Assembly (NCBI RefSeq): GCF_965363235.1
Contig: NC_134838.1
Coordinates: forward strand, 12,804,441-12,868,440
Length of the DNA: 64,000 nucleotides
Direction of reading: 5' to 3'
DNA from: Mytilus galloprovincialis
Taxonomy: Eukaryota > Mollusca > Bivalvia > Mytilida > Mytilidae
Shown piece by piece: positions 48,201-55,700 of the stretch (positions within the stretch are counted from its first letter, which is position 1; every line of letters starts with the position of its first letter). The translations under genes were made by a program, and so were the position numbers. The notes beneath the pieces are model-generated. The model saw only the letters and a program-made list of their open reading frames with translations. It was not told where the DNA came from and ran no database searches.

Positions 48201-49047
48201 TTTTGGTGAATATACATCAATTCAGAAAAATACCAGAGAAATATTCCAAATGAAGGATATCATGTTGGATTGAATAAAGATGAGCAATAGAAAATAATTA
48301 TCTATTCATGAAAATTAATGTAGCTATAAAATAAAGGAATTTTATCACAATTAAATAATGGTATTTTAATAACAAGAAGCTGCATTACATACACACAACA
48401 TGCACAATGTAGTGGGATAAAATCTAGTCTCACTGATTACACACACAATAAAGTTGGATAAAATCCAGTTTTACATGTGCACAAACTTAGGCATTCCTAA
48501 GAATTTGTTAGTTGAAAACTGGGGTAAGTCAGTTGTTAAGCGTAAGTACATTTGTTTATTTTTTAAGATGATGAACATTTCATAAAGTATAACACATATT
48601 GTTGAAGAAGTTTCTATTGTACATGTACATATCATAATTGGCAGTAATCACTTTTCAGTAGTAACCTAATTGTCTATATAGTTAACCTGTATACTTTCAT
48701 TGTAAAATTGTTTTTGTTCGTTTTTTTAGTATCTTCTTCATTATCTGACATTTATAAAAGAATGGATGGAACCATACAAGTGGGATGAACTACCACTAGC
48801 AAGAACTTCATGGGCATTGCTTAGAGACAGTTACCATAGTACCCTGTGTTTACAATACAAACCACAACATATTGCAGTAGCTATTTTATATATGACATTA
48901 GAAAGTCATGGTGCAGACATTCCTTTTGAGGAAACAGCTGTTACACCATGGTGGAAAGTGTTCGCTGAAGACATTACATTAGACATAATCAAACAAATTG
49001 TGGGAGAATTGATCAATACATATGACCTAGAAATGATATCTAGCTAA
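30232..49047 (+). CDS. Cyclin Q (cyclin M, FAM58A), CDK10 partner, 5 coding exons, 230 aa
   Basis: Cyclin Q activates CDK10. In humans its loss causes STAR syndrome, and the kinase pair targets ETS2 and restrains ciliogenesis. Exons: 30,232-30,289; 40,301-40,398; 40,906-40,991; 47,681-47,813; 48,730-49,047 (693 nt; phases 1, 0, 2, 0; all GT-AG). Diagnostic segments are VPLATACIIYHRFF (residues about 28-41), the cyclin-box signature AGKVEE (62-67), KCELFVLRALQF in exon 4, and SWALLRDSYHSTLCL then PWWKVFAEDIT in exon 5. The order and sequence match vertebrate cyclin Q (248 aa) along the whole length. Intron 1 is about 10 kb and repeat-filled. Intron 3 contains the Ngaro retrotransposon and nested elements. 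The first ATG gives MTDNTAKVHFRVIRFIHEAG, which leads straight into the conserved N-terminus. Confidence 0.95.
30385..30700. repeat. Left member of an inverted repeat pair in CCNQ intron 1
   Basis: This stretch matches the reverse complement of about 37,020-37,490. Shared blocks are TTGTCCG(G/C)CATTACTGGA, TGGGCTATTCCAGAAATA, CTATGGAAGACAT and GGAATTCCAGATTTT. It includes a 14-base C run (30,527-30,540). It overlaps an accidental 102-codon frame that is not a gene. Confidence 0.7.
32377..32534. repeat. Foldback palindrome, about 45-bp arms
   Basis: The left arm 32,404-32,448 and right arm 32,461-32,506 pair. Shared blocks are GATATTTATCCACTC, CAGTTAAAT and TTTAAAACGC, around the loop AAGGCTTGCCGA. 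Outer blocks GATTCTACCAC and GGTGGTGGAATC pair again, which extends the structure to about 158 bases. It lies in CCNQ intron 1. Confidence 0.8.
34111..35730. mobile_element. About 1.6-kb element with inverted ends, non-coding
   Basis: The left end TGTTTGTTTGCAGTTTACCG and the reverse complement of the right end (TGTTTGTTTGCAGTTTTCCG) form inverted repeats of about 40 bases, imperfect further out. Inside, GTTTACAGATATCCATGAAG (about 34,359-34,378) is inverted at about 34,708-34,727. The frames 34,316-34,549 and 34,528-34,728 lie between these arms and are probably by-products. The family is the same as or close to that of 18,384-18,629. Confidence 0.55.
37020..37490. repeat. Right member of the inverted repeat pair in CCNQ intron 1
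   Basis: Reverse complement of the repeat at 30,385-30,700, but longer. It contains three ATTCCAG blocks, the sentinel TTTCTGGAATAGCCCA at about 37,308-37,323, and CCAGTAATGGCGGACAA at about 37,448. The frames on both strands at 37,142-37,375 fall entirely within it and are not genes. Confidence 0.7.
37500..38735. repeat. Large tandem repeat, 503-bp unit, two full copies and one truncated
   Basis: GAAACT(G/A)CTGGGCCAA(A/G)TT starts at about 37,546, 38,049 and 38,545. Each unit carries CAACCAACCAAGATGG, AACTCAAAAACCAAAGCATT and CCCTTTATAGTCAATTTTTA. The third copy jumps from its start to TAGATAGAGATAA, so about 300 bases are missing. The array ends with GTGAGCGACACAGGCTCTTT then GAGCCTCTAG. 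This is one of the commonest dispersed arrays of bivalve genomes. Confidence 0.85.
39456..39710 (+). repeat. Dispersed repeat, GGGGAATGTGTCAAAG family
   Basis: Begins GAAATGGGGAATGTGTCAAA and ends GGCTCCTGACTTGGGACAGG. A reverse-orientation copy is at 55,070-55,385 and a fragment at 27,801-27,870. It is non-coding. Confidence 0.7.
40610..40850. repeat. Partial copy of the 20,760-21,395 repeat
   Basis: Shares AACAATGAGCAAA(A/G)CCCATAC, GGGGTTAAAC and ACATAAGAAC(A/G)AACTATAAAAATC with the longer copy. It lies between CCNQ exons 2 and 3. Confidence 0.65.
41027..41133 (-). repeat. Ngaro split direct repeat B2
   Basis: 107 bases starting TTAAATTCTCCCTCATGAAT, identical by eye to 41,514-41,620. 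It forms the 3' end of the element in coding orientation. It is separated from A2 by 131 bases of AT-rich spacer. Confidence 0.9.
41265..41513 (-). repeat. Ngaro split direct repeat A2
   Basis: 249 bases, directly abutting B1. It matches A1 (45,507-45,755) with about two substitutions (near 41,330 and 41,480). Confidence 0.9.
41514..41620 (-). repeat. Ngaro split direct repeat B1
   Basis: 107-base copy that begins 31 bases after the recombinase stop codon and abuts A2 without a gap, the hallmark junction of this order. Confidence 0.9.
41652..42540 (-). CDS. Ngaro tyrosine recombinase (YR), frameshifted near its N-terminus
   Basis: The 267-codon frame at 42,455-41,652 carries the tyrosine-recombinase fold in order. 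R98 lies in GFSGFLRYSE, H215 and R218 in LHSLRSGG, H238 in VHGRW, and the nucleophile Y250 in KDGYI. All expected catalytic positions are present. The true N-terminal part (reading FEKWC, LPATTTT) is in the same frame further upstream. An earlier segment (LSNRLDQILQLRN) lies in the next frame, so a one-base shift near 42,530, in an A-rich run, splits the gene. The enzyme would join the circular cDNA of the element to the target. The start codon of the intact gene is not visible. Confidence 0.85.
42728..42920. repeat. Minisatellite inside the Ngaro element, seven 29-30-bp units
   Basis: Units of the form TGCGGCATTTCCCTCGCAAA plus CAAATGAA or CAACCCAG repeat about seven times between pol and the recombinase. 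All minus-strand frames read through it (repeating CEGNAAFIC or FAREMPHS), so the long frames at 42,446-42,983 are products of the repeat. Weaker relatives (GTGGCATT...CTCACAGTAT) follow to about 43,000. Confidence 0.85.
43163..43640 (-). pseudogene. Ngaro pol C-terminal region, out of frame with RNase H
   Basis: From about 43,640 the minus strand reads in one frame with the hallmarks of the region after RNase H in Ngaro/DIRS pol: YDDWGVS, LWGPFTCDRFAD, FNSRYY, NNWLVPPV, GTLVVPKWPSALFWP. It starts where the RNase H frame stops, one base out of register, so a frameshift (decay or programmed) lies at about 43,640-43,650. Confidence 0.75.
43641..44340 (-). pseudogene. Ngaro pol, RT C-terminal part and RNase H
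   Basis: After the deletion junction the frame picks up near the end of the RT (LGFVWNFKDCTLEIS, then CRSAWDDV) and continues into RNase H. The acidic residues lie in VIFTDASQ, STWRELK, LYTDNQ and YADYLSK, so D-E-D-D is kept. The palm core with the Tyr-X-Asp-Asp box is missing. The frame ends at 43,641. Confidence 0.8.
44317..44752 (-). pseudogene. Ngaro pol, N-terminal RT fragment
   Basis: The frame overlaps the 3' part of gag (open up to about 45,114) and then encodes the entry region of Ngaro RTs: LRKHALFWKNVL, GYRIPFLSEPP, NPFTVSV and LVLDLRHVNKFVEKQK. At about 44,340 it jumps to the sequence that should follow the catalytic core, changes frame and stops. By comparison with the family, on the order of 100 residues are deleted. 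Confidence 0.8.
44753..45508 (-). CDS. Ngaro gag-like protein with zinc knuckle, 251 aa
   Basis: An intact frame starting inside the A1 boundary, with its ATG at 45,508-45,506. The N-terminal half is polar and helix-prone (residues about 85-145). A serine/arginine/lysine-rich stretch follows (about 155-190). One CCHC knuckle lies at C214, C217, H222 and C227 (CFYCNQPGHFARNC). It binds element RNA in the particle, by analogy with retroelement gag proteins. The C-terminus overlaps the pol frame. The antisense frame at 44,886-45,305 is a shadow. Confidence 0.85.
   Translation of the reverse strand: MSEEGSDHDERRATTQHAENSNKTELSTDGAISLFTSALNNALEKQKHSLINHFEACLGKSVKATGVDQPEFVFHSEGIKVQHSFNTERLERLAAVESCIKLGNASEVSEIISQEKEIIRKRNKILKIADKHGWDTVKEYLDSPLADNKEDASDLRAAISRASRKRSSKPYSKPESSNSGSGKGEFNSRSFFRGLGQVSDTEFSKAGKSESYKCFYCNQPGHFARNCPEKRIPTATVGATKFQEQNTGKTQ
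45507..45755 (-). repeat. Ngaro split direct repeat A1 (5' end)
   Basis: 249 bases upstream of gag in coding orientation; it would hold the element's promoter. It contains GACTTATATATGCCTATAAAA on the plus strand. The gag start codon sits exactly on its inner edge. Confidence 0.9.
45777..47371. mobile_element. TTAA-bounded element, copy 2, split by a nested insertion
   Basis: TTAA at 45,773-45,776 and 47,372-47,375. The ends GGGGGCTCAAGGATATAA and, reversed, AGAGTCTTGAGGGTAC match those of 18,783-19,350, and the interior is collinear with that copy (shared GGTCA(C/T)CGATGAGTTAAAA and ACCAAAGGGAGATAATTTGG). The collinearity breaks at 46,229 and resumes at about 47,259, where the ATGCCCC element was inserted. 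It starts only 21 bases from the end of the Ngaro. Confidence 0.75.
46229..47258 (+). mobile_element. ATGCCCC repeat element with five 187-bp tandem units, nested insertion
   Basis: Begins with a hairpin (ATGCCCCACCTAC pairs with AGTAGAGGGGCAT), then a CGTCCGTTCGTC-rich run. Five units of about 187 bases follow, starting GGTTAAAGTTTTTGGTC at about 46,327, 46,513, 46,702, 46,891 and 47,060. It ends with GTGGACACATTCTTGTTTT. It is non-coding. A second, single-unit copy lies at 47,842-48,099. Confidence 0.8.
47842..48099 (+). mobile_element. Single-unit copy of the ATGCCCC element beside CCNQ exon 4
   Basis: One unit only, with CGCTTCAGGTTAAAGTTTTT and the same terminal GGACACATTCTTGTTTT. The terminal hairpin is degraded to TTATGGGCATTATATTTCTGG. 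It starts about 28 bases past the exon 4 end, inside intron 4. Confidence 0.7.
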
Positions 49048-49051
49048 TAAA
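49046..49051 (+). terminator. CCNQ polyadenylation signal overlapping the stop codon
   Basis: The stop TAA (49,045-49,047) and the next bases form AATAAA at 49,046-49,051. If used, the 3' UTR would be only about 15-30 nt. A later signal cannot be excluded. Confidence 0.4.
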
Positions 49052-49149
49052 AAACATTATCTTTCATATTTTAAAATTTTTTATGCCCTCATTAAGTGAC
49101 AAGGATTACATTGTCCTACACTCTCTGTATTTAGTAAATGAACATTTTT

Positions 49150-49350
49150 GGGGCCTTATAGCTTGCTGCTTCGTGTGTGCCAAGGCTATAGCTTGCTGCT
49201 TGGTGTGTGCCAAGGCTATAGCTTGCTGTTTGGTGTGTGCCAAGGCTATGTGTTGAGGGTCTTGCTTTGACCTATAATAGTTTACTTTTTACACGTTGTG
49301 ACTTGTGTGGAGAATTGTCTCATACCACATCTTCTTATATCTATGTCCTT
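49150..49350. repeat. Three 37-bp tandem units plus reverse end of the GAAGATGTGG repeat
   Basis: TATAGCTTGCTGCTT(C/G)GTGTGTGCCAAGGC-type units repeat three times at about 49,157-49,250. ATTGTCTCATACCACATCTTC follows, which is the reverse of the start of the 20,760 family. A relative is at 28,700-28,860. Confidence 0.6.
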
Positions 49351-49494
49351 CTACAGGTTTAGATTACATTTCCACTAGGTTCTGGTGAAGTTGAAATAGT
49401 GCTCATATCTTTTGTTCTGTATAGCTCTGTAAATTAAGGGTACAGACATGGCTAGAAGTACTATCTGTTAAAGAATTAATATAGTTTTTAACCG

Positions 49495-50530
49495 GATTTT
49501 CGACGAAAATGTCAGTTATTGATTTGAGGGTGGGTGGTGGGTGATCGGGCAGGCGGAATCCAAATGTTGTCTGCATTTACTGATGAACCGTTCATCCAAA
49601 GCTTTTAAAATTTTAACATGTTGTTATTTTCAATTTTGACTTTTACTGTTCAGGAGTTATGGTCTTGAAAGATTGAAAAAGGTGTTTCATGCTGTGTCCG
49701 TGCATTTACTCATGAACCGTTCAACCAAAGCTTAGAAAATTTTGATATATTGTTACTGGAGGTCAAATTCATTAATGAAGATTTTTGACTTTACTACACA
49801 GGAGTTATGGTTTTGAAAGATTGAAAAATGGTGTTTTCAGTCGTGTTGGTGTATTTAATCATGAACCGTTCAACCAAAGCTTTTTAAATTTGAATATGTA
49901 GTTACTGAAGACAAAATGGAGGTCAAGTTCAATAGTGGTGATTTTTCACTTTTCCCGTTCAGGAGTTGTGATTCTTGAAAGATTAAAAAAATGATATTTC
50001 CAGTCATGTCGATGTATTTACTCATGAACCATTCAACTAAAGTTTTTCAAATTTTCAAATATTGTTACTGATGACAAAATGAAGGTCAAATTTTGTATTG
50101 ACGATTTTCATCTTTCACATTTCAGGAGTTATGGTTCTTTATTTTTTTTTTAAATGGTGTTTCCAGTCATGTCCTTGCTGTAACTCATGAACCCTTTAAT
50201 CAAAGCTTTTCCAATTTGTTACTGATGACAAAATGGAGGTCAAGATCTATAATGAGGATTTTTACTTTCACCGTGCAGAAGTTATGATTCTTGAAAGATT
50301 GAAATATGGTCTTTCCAGTCATGTCTGTGCTTTAACTCATGAACCGTTCAACTAAAGCTTTTCAAATTTTAAAATGTTGTTACTGTAACTTTAATATAAC
50401 AAAATGGAGGTCAAGTTTGATATTGATGATTTCCACTTTAACCATTCAGGCGTTATGATTCTCGTGATATTTAAAAATGCCAGGACAGTGAGGACACAAA
50501 TAAATGTTTAGAAATCTAGTTTGCTGTCCC
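49495..50530 (+). repeat. Tandem repeat, about 165-bp unit, five to six diverged copies
   Basis: Each unit has ACTCATGAACCGTTCAACC, AAAATGGAGGTCAA and CAGGAGTTATGGTTCTTGAAA variants. Matching positions recur every 155-175 bases from about 49,580 to 50,460. It ends with GACAGTGAGGACACAAATAA. It is non-coding. Confidence 0.8.
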
Positions 50531-50939
50531 TCTGACAGCCTCTTGTTCCCTATCTGTACATGTTAAAATTTTTAGTAATTTCACAATGTGGATTCATAAG
50601 GGTCTTCCTAATTCATCGGCAGAAGGCCTTTAGTAATCAGATTGTATGTCCATGTGTGTATTTTTCTGTCACAAATTAGGTCTGCTCTCTTAAGTTTCCA
50701 ACCACTTGGAGTGTGTATATGTGCATATGTAACTTTCAAACCCCTCAGAGGAGGGTTATGTAACTTGCCATGATAACTCACCACTACTAAAGGTGAGCCT
50801 TGTACAAGAGAAAACACTGTAATATAAAGTCATGCATGGTAAACAAGCATTCTGAGAGTATTACATGGCAATACATATTCTCCTACTGTTTAAAAATTAA
50901 TTGTACTGGAACAAAATGCTAACTTGATCTATCACTTTT

Positions 50940-51330
50940 CATAGTGTAAACTATACAAGTGTTGAAAACTGATTATTTAAGTGAATTTTCAAAGTCCAAC
51001 TTCCAAGGACCATAACTCTGCACAAAGTCATCAGACTGAAACAAAATTGGAACTTGGTCTGTAACTTGACATGATAAAACAATGTACCAATTATTAAATC
51101 AATTTATTCGAGCATGAAGAAAAATAAGTGTGGAAAACTGAATATTTTAGTGCATTTTTTAAGTCCAAGGACCCATAACTCTGAACTTTATTATCAGACT
51201 GGAACAAAATTCAAACTTGATCTGTAACTTGTCATGATAAAACATAAAACAAAATATCAAATTAGTTACTTCAAGCACAATGAAAGAAAGCATGGAAAAC
51301 TGATTTGCTGGACTGATTGATAGGGTAAAT
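50940..51330. repeat. Two diverged tandem units of about 173 bp
   Basis: GGACC(C)ATAACTCTG(C/A)AC, CAGACTG(A/G)AACAAAATT and TCTGTAACTTG(A/T)CATGATAA recur in the same order with a spacing of about 173 bases. Confidence 0.7.
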
Positions 51331-52408
51331 AAAAAATTTCAACTTAATCATCCTTGTTCATATCTCCGAAAAATGTTCAGCTCTCTGTTTGAAAACCCCT
51401 TGGCAAGTTTTGGATATGAATAAGTGGCACATCCTCCCATAGTTTGAGATATAATTGAAAAGATAAGAAACATTCACTAAGTGATTGCAATAACTTCTTC
51501 TATATAGACTTTTTATCAGGAACCAGTATGTGAAGAACTGATACTACTATCCCTATTGTCATGATTGTGCACACTTATTTCACCGTTGGACAAGATAAAT
51601 TGAGAAACAATTTTAGATAATTGCATTAACTCACCAACACCATTATAGGACTGAAATTAGTGTTTGTATGAATAGAACAACTATTAACATTACTTTTCTA
51701 CATCTTTATTAACTGTGTAAATGAATATAAAACATAACAAAATAATGCCCCAAAAATGTGTTATAGCTACATTATAATATACCTTTATGTATAAAAATGT
51801 ATATGGTTCTGTAAAGATAAAGTATCAATTAAAAACATGCTGTGTTATGGTACATGTAATAACAAACAAAGGTGTCAACTATTCATATCTACAAATTGTT
51901 TTTTTTTCACGTAAATGTTATTTTTCATATTTAATCTGACTTTTTGCTGTTTAATTATTTATGTTAATACAAGCTTATACCATATACATGTACTGAACTT
52001 GGATGTCAAAAAGAAAATAGCTTTTATTGAAAACTATGTGCACTATATGGATATTTTAGATTTACGTATATCTTTTTTTTTCTTATCTCTATCAATATTA
52101 TACAACAACAGTACACAAAGCAATCAACCTTTGATCTATACCAATAACTGCTTAACAATTGCAGACTTATTACAATAAAAAACAGCTTGTATCACAGCTT
52201 GTATCATTTTACTATGATTGCATATTTCCATTATTAATAAGAATTAAGATTTGTATTTTTTTTTCCTTTTCTACCCGTATATAAATTGACTTCTAAACAA
52301 ATTTAAACAATTTATAAATACACTAGCATATATATCAAGTTCTACTCAAATTACTAATGGTGCATCTGCTTTTAAAGTGCACGTTTTGAATTTACAAGAA
52401 GAAATGAT
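51331..52408. other. No gene recognised
   Basis: AT-rich intergenic DNA between two genes whose 3' ends face each other. The 87-codon frame at 51,915-52,178 is low-complexity and hydrophobic with no family signal. Confidence 0.4.
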
Positions 52409-52414
52409 TTTATT
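52409..52414 (-). terminator. Candidate polyadenylation signal of the minus-strand SOUL gene
   Basis: TTTATT on the plus strand gives AATAAA on the gene strand, about 360 bases past the stop codon. The hexamer is common in this composition, so confidence is low. Confidence 0.25.
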
Positions 52415-52770
52415 ATCATTTGATATCAGAATAATGAGCTAATTTTAAAAGTGTTTGCAACAATTGATAAATACAATATAATCATAATTTAACAGTTTTA
52501 AAAAAAATGAGTTTGATATGGCTTTTGTGAACCATAATTGATGATTTCCATTTTAAATTTTTTATGTGATTGAATTTGATGATATGATCTGAAGGCTGAG
52601 TACTTATAAGACTTGAGTTGGATGCAGCAATATGATTCTGATTTCTTTAAAAAATGGTTTGTTAGTCTAAATACATGTATAGACATTTTTGTTGCTAATA
52701 ATTTATACCTAATAAATTAAACAGCACCATTTAAAAGTCTTAAATTCATGATAAATTGTATTCAACATTT

Positions 52771-55700
52771 TCATTCCTTATCCTTATTTTTGATTAACCA
52801 GACTTCATTAGTCCTTGCGAACAATTGAAATGGACTATTATACCCAGCTGTAAACCAATAGTCTTGATTTATTGTAGTTTTATCCTTAATTTGTTCAGTC
52901 ATTTTTTGTGCTTCAGAGAGCCAGTCCTGTTCTTTTGCAAAACCTCCAAAAGATTTGACATATACATTCATTGCAGGTCTATCTTCAATAAAAACATCTG
53001 GGTTTGTAGGTTTTGGTGGATTGTCTTGGTGTTCAGGTGGAATATAGAATGAAGTGGTAAATGTATTTTCACAGTTTGGACCAGCTCCAGGAAGAATCTT
53101 TGTTGCTACTGGTGCAGTCATATCTATCTTCTGATCTACAAATAAAAACAAAAGAACACTTGAATATCCTTGCATTCTTTTCTCACATATTTTATAAATT
53201 GATGGATATTTCGTGATTGCAAATTTGGATACATATAACAATAACATTTAGTACAGCTTAATTAAAGCAATTTGCAAATATCTAATCATTTAGTCCTACA
53301 GCAGTCCATAAGACAGCTATGGTCTCCCAAAATATCTAATAAGAACATTAGGCTTTAGATGCAAATAACTTTAGAGACACCTATTAAAAAGTAAAGAATC
53401 ATGAATATGGCACAAAGACCTTGACAGTTACTTGACTACAGGTTCCTATATTAAAGCAATTATAAAAAAAATATTTATCAGACATATGAGAGTTATATGC
53501 TCAACAGCCTTCATTATACCGACCCTGCAAGGGCTGTATAGCCAGTCATGGTTGTTAAAAACTTCCATATATATATATATGTAGAACTCTAAAGTGCGAT
53601 GGGGACGCTAAAGTACGATGGTTACGCTAAAGTGCGATGGTCTACGCTAAAGTACAATGCCTCCATACGCTAAAGTGTGATGGTCCGCAAAAGTATAGAC
53701 GTAATAAACGTACTATGGATTATGACGTGAACAGTTTTTTATACAAACAAAAAACATGCCGAAAGAAAAATGTAGAATATTTGATTAACTACTACCAATT
53801 GCGAAAAAAGATGAAAGCTCAGAGAACATTGCATTTCTCTCTCATTTAAATTAGGAATGTTTTAAACAAATAAATGTTTCACAATGAAGGATTTGTATTT
53901 GTAATTTACAATGACAACTTCAAGGGGAGATTTGACATTAGTGATATAAATATACTGTGTGAACGGCAAGTTATGCCAATTATCCAAATATTTGATACGC
54001 CCGAATTAAATTTTTGTTTATCATATACAGGATATATTGATTTTTGTCACACCTAAACTACCATTTTAGCAATTATTATGTGGTCGTTCTTCTTAATTTA
54101 GAAACAATTAGTTATGCCTACCGGTAATTATAAAGCCTAGCATGTATGTTATAAAACCTTATCATACTAGCTTTTCCTTAAAGGCTATTTATCATTACAT
54201 CCGTGTTCTTTAAAGCTTTTAGCCCTTTAAACATTACCCGTTTGGTCAATCACACTTTAGCGTGATAAACAATTGTACTTTAGCGAACAAACAGCCGTCG
54301 CACTTTAGCGTGATACACCATCGTACTTTAACGTAGACCATCGCACTTTAGCGTGACCATTGCACTTTAGAGTACCATCGCACTTTAGAGTCCTACATAT
54401 ATAATCTTGTAGGACTTACTGTTTTCATTAGTTCCTGTGATGTATTTAAACAGTCTTTGAAATCCAGCGCTCACTGCTTCTTCACGGTTCATGCCCATTG
54501 TTTTGGTACTAACCCACTTTGCTGCTTCATAATGTCTTTCCTCTACACCCTAAAAATTAGAAACTAAATTACAATATATTTAAATAAAGATCAATTTCAG
54601 AATTCTGAAAAAAAAAGCTACTGGTATAGGTCAGTAACTGTTAGTAGTTCTTTGTTACTTTATGTATCATTGTTATTTTGTTTAGTTTCTTTTAGCGTTA
54701 CCTTTTCTGATATCAGACTCAGACTTCTTTTAAATGAGTTTTACTGTGTGTATTACTAGATTTGTTTCACTTGACTGAGTGGGGTTAAGAAGTTCGCTTA
54801 TTTAAGAACAGTCCATCTATAGACAGGAGTTTCGGGATAAACTCATCAATGAAGTGTCCATTTATTCGTCCAATATCATACACTCAATTCTTTTATATAA
54901 GCGTTTGGTGACACTGATAGGTGATTAGAACTCAACAATACGGCAATCATCCTTCTCACACACATCTTCAAATAGACTGTCCTTATGCAAATTAAAACAT
55001 AAGCTCTGCCCGATCAGTTGAAATAACATTGTTAATACTGTTGTTTTTTTTCTACATAGGCTAGAGGTATAGGGGAGGGTTGAGATCTCACAAAACATGT
55101 TTAACCCCTCCACATTTTTGTGCCTGTCCCAAGTTTGGAGCCTCTGGCCTTTGTTAGTCTTGTAGCATGATTTTTAGTTTGAGTTATTATATATATATTT
55201 CTGAGTTTAGTATGACATCCATTATCACTGAACTAGTACACATTTTTGTTTAGGAGCCAGCTGAAGCACTCCTCTGGGTGCTGGATTTTCTCGCTGTTTT
55301 GAAGACTTATTGGTGCCCTTCAGCTGTTTTATGCTCTGTGGTCGGGTTGTTGTCTCTATGACACATTCCCTATTTCCGTTTCTCAATTTTCTTGTTGGTA
55401 ATTTAGTATGAAGTTTTAAAATTAGATATAAACTTAACCTTATTTAACATAGTGTTTACTCATTTAAAATATACAAAAATGTGGCATGTTTTGAATAGGT
55501 CTTTATTGTTCTATTTGCATCCGTCATAAAGTTTATAATGCTTGTAAGTTGCATAGAATCTACATGTATTAGACTTGTATTTAAATTGGATGTCAAACTT
55601 TTTCTAGTTAGAAGTTACAGAAGCAATAAATGCAGGTGAGAGTTGCCTGTTTTATTTGTAGGCAATCTCTTTAACTGCCATAGATGTATTATAACATTGA

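Noticed and set aside
50608..50817. 69-codon minus-strand frame between tandem repeats
   Set aside because: The peptide looks moderately protein-like, but there is no recognisable family, splice context or neighbouring exon to support it.
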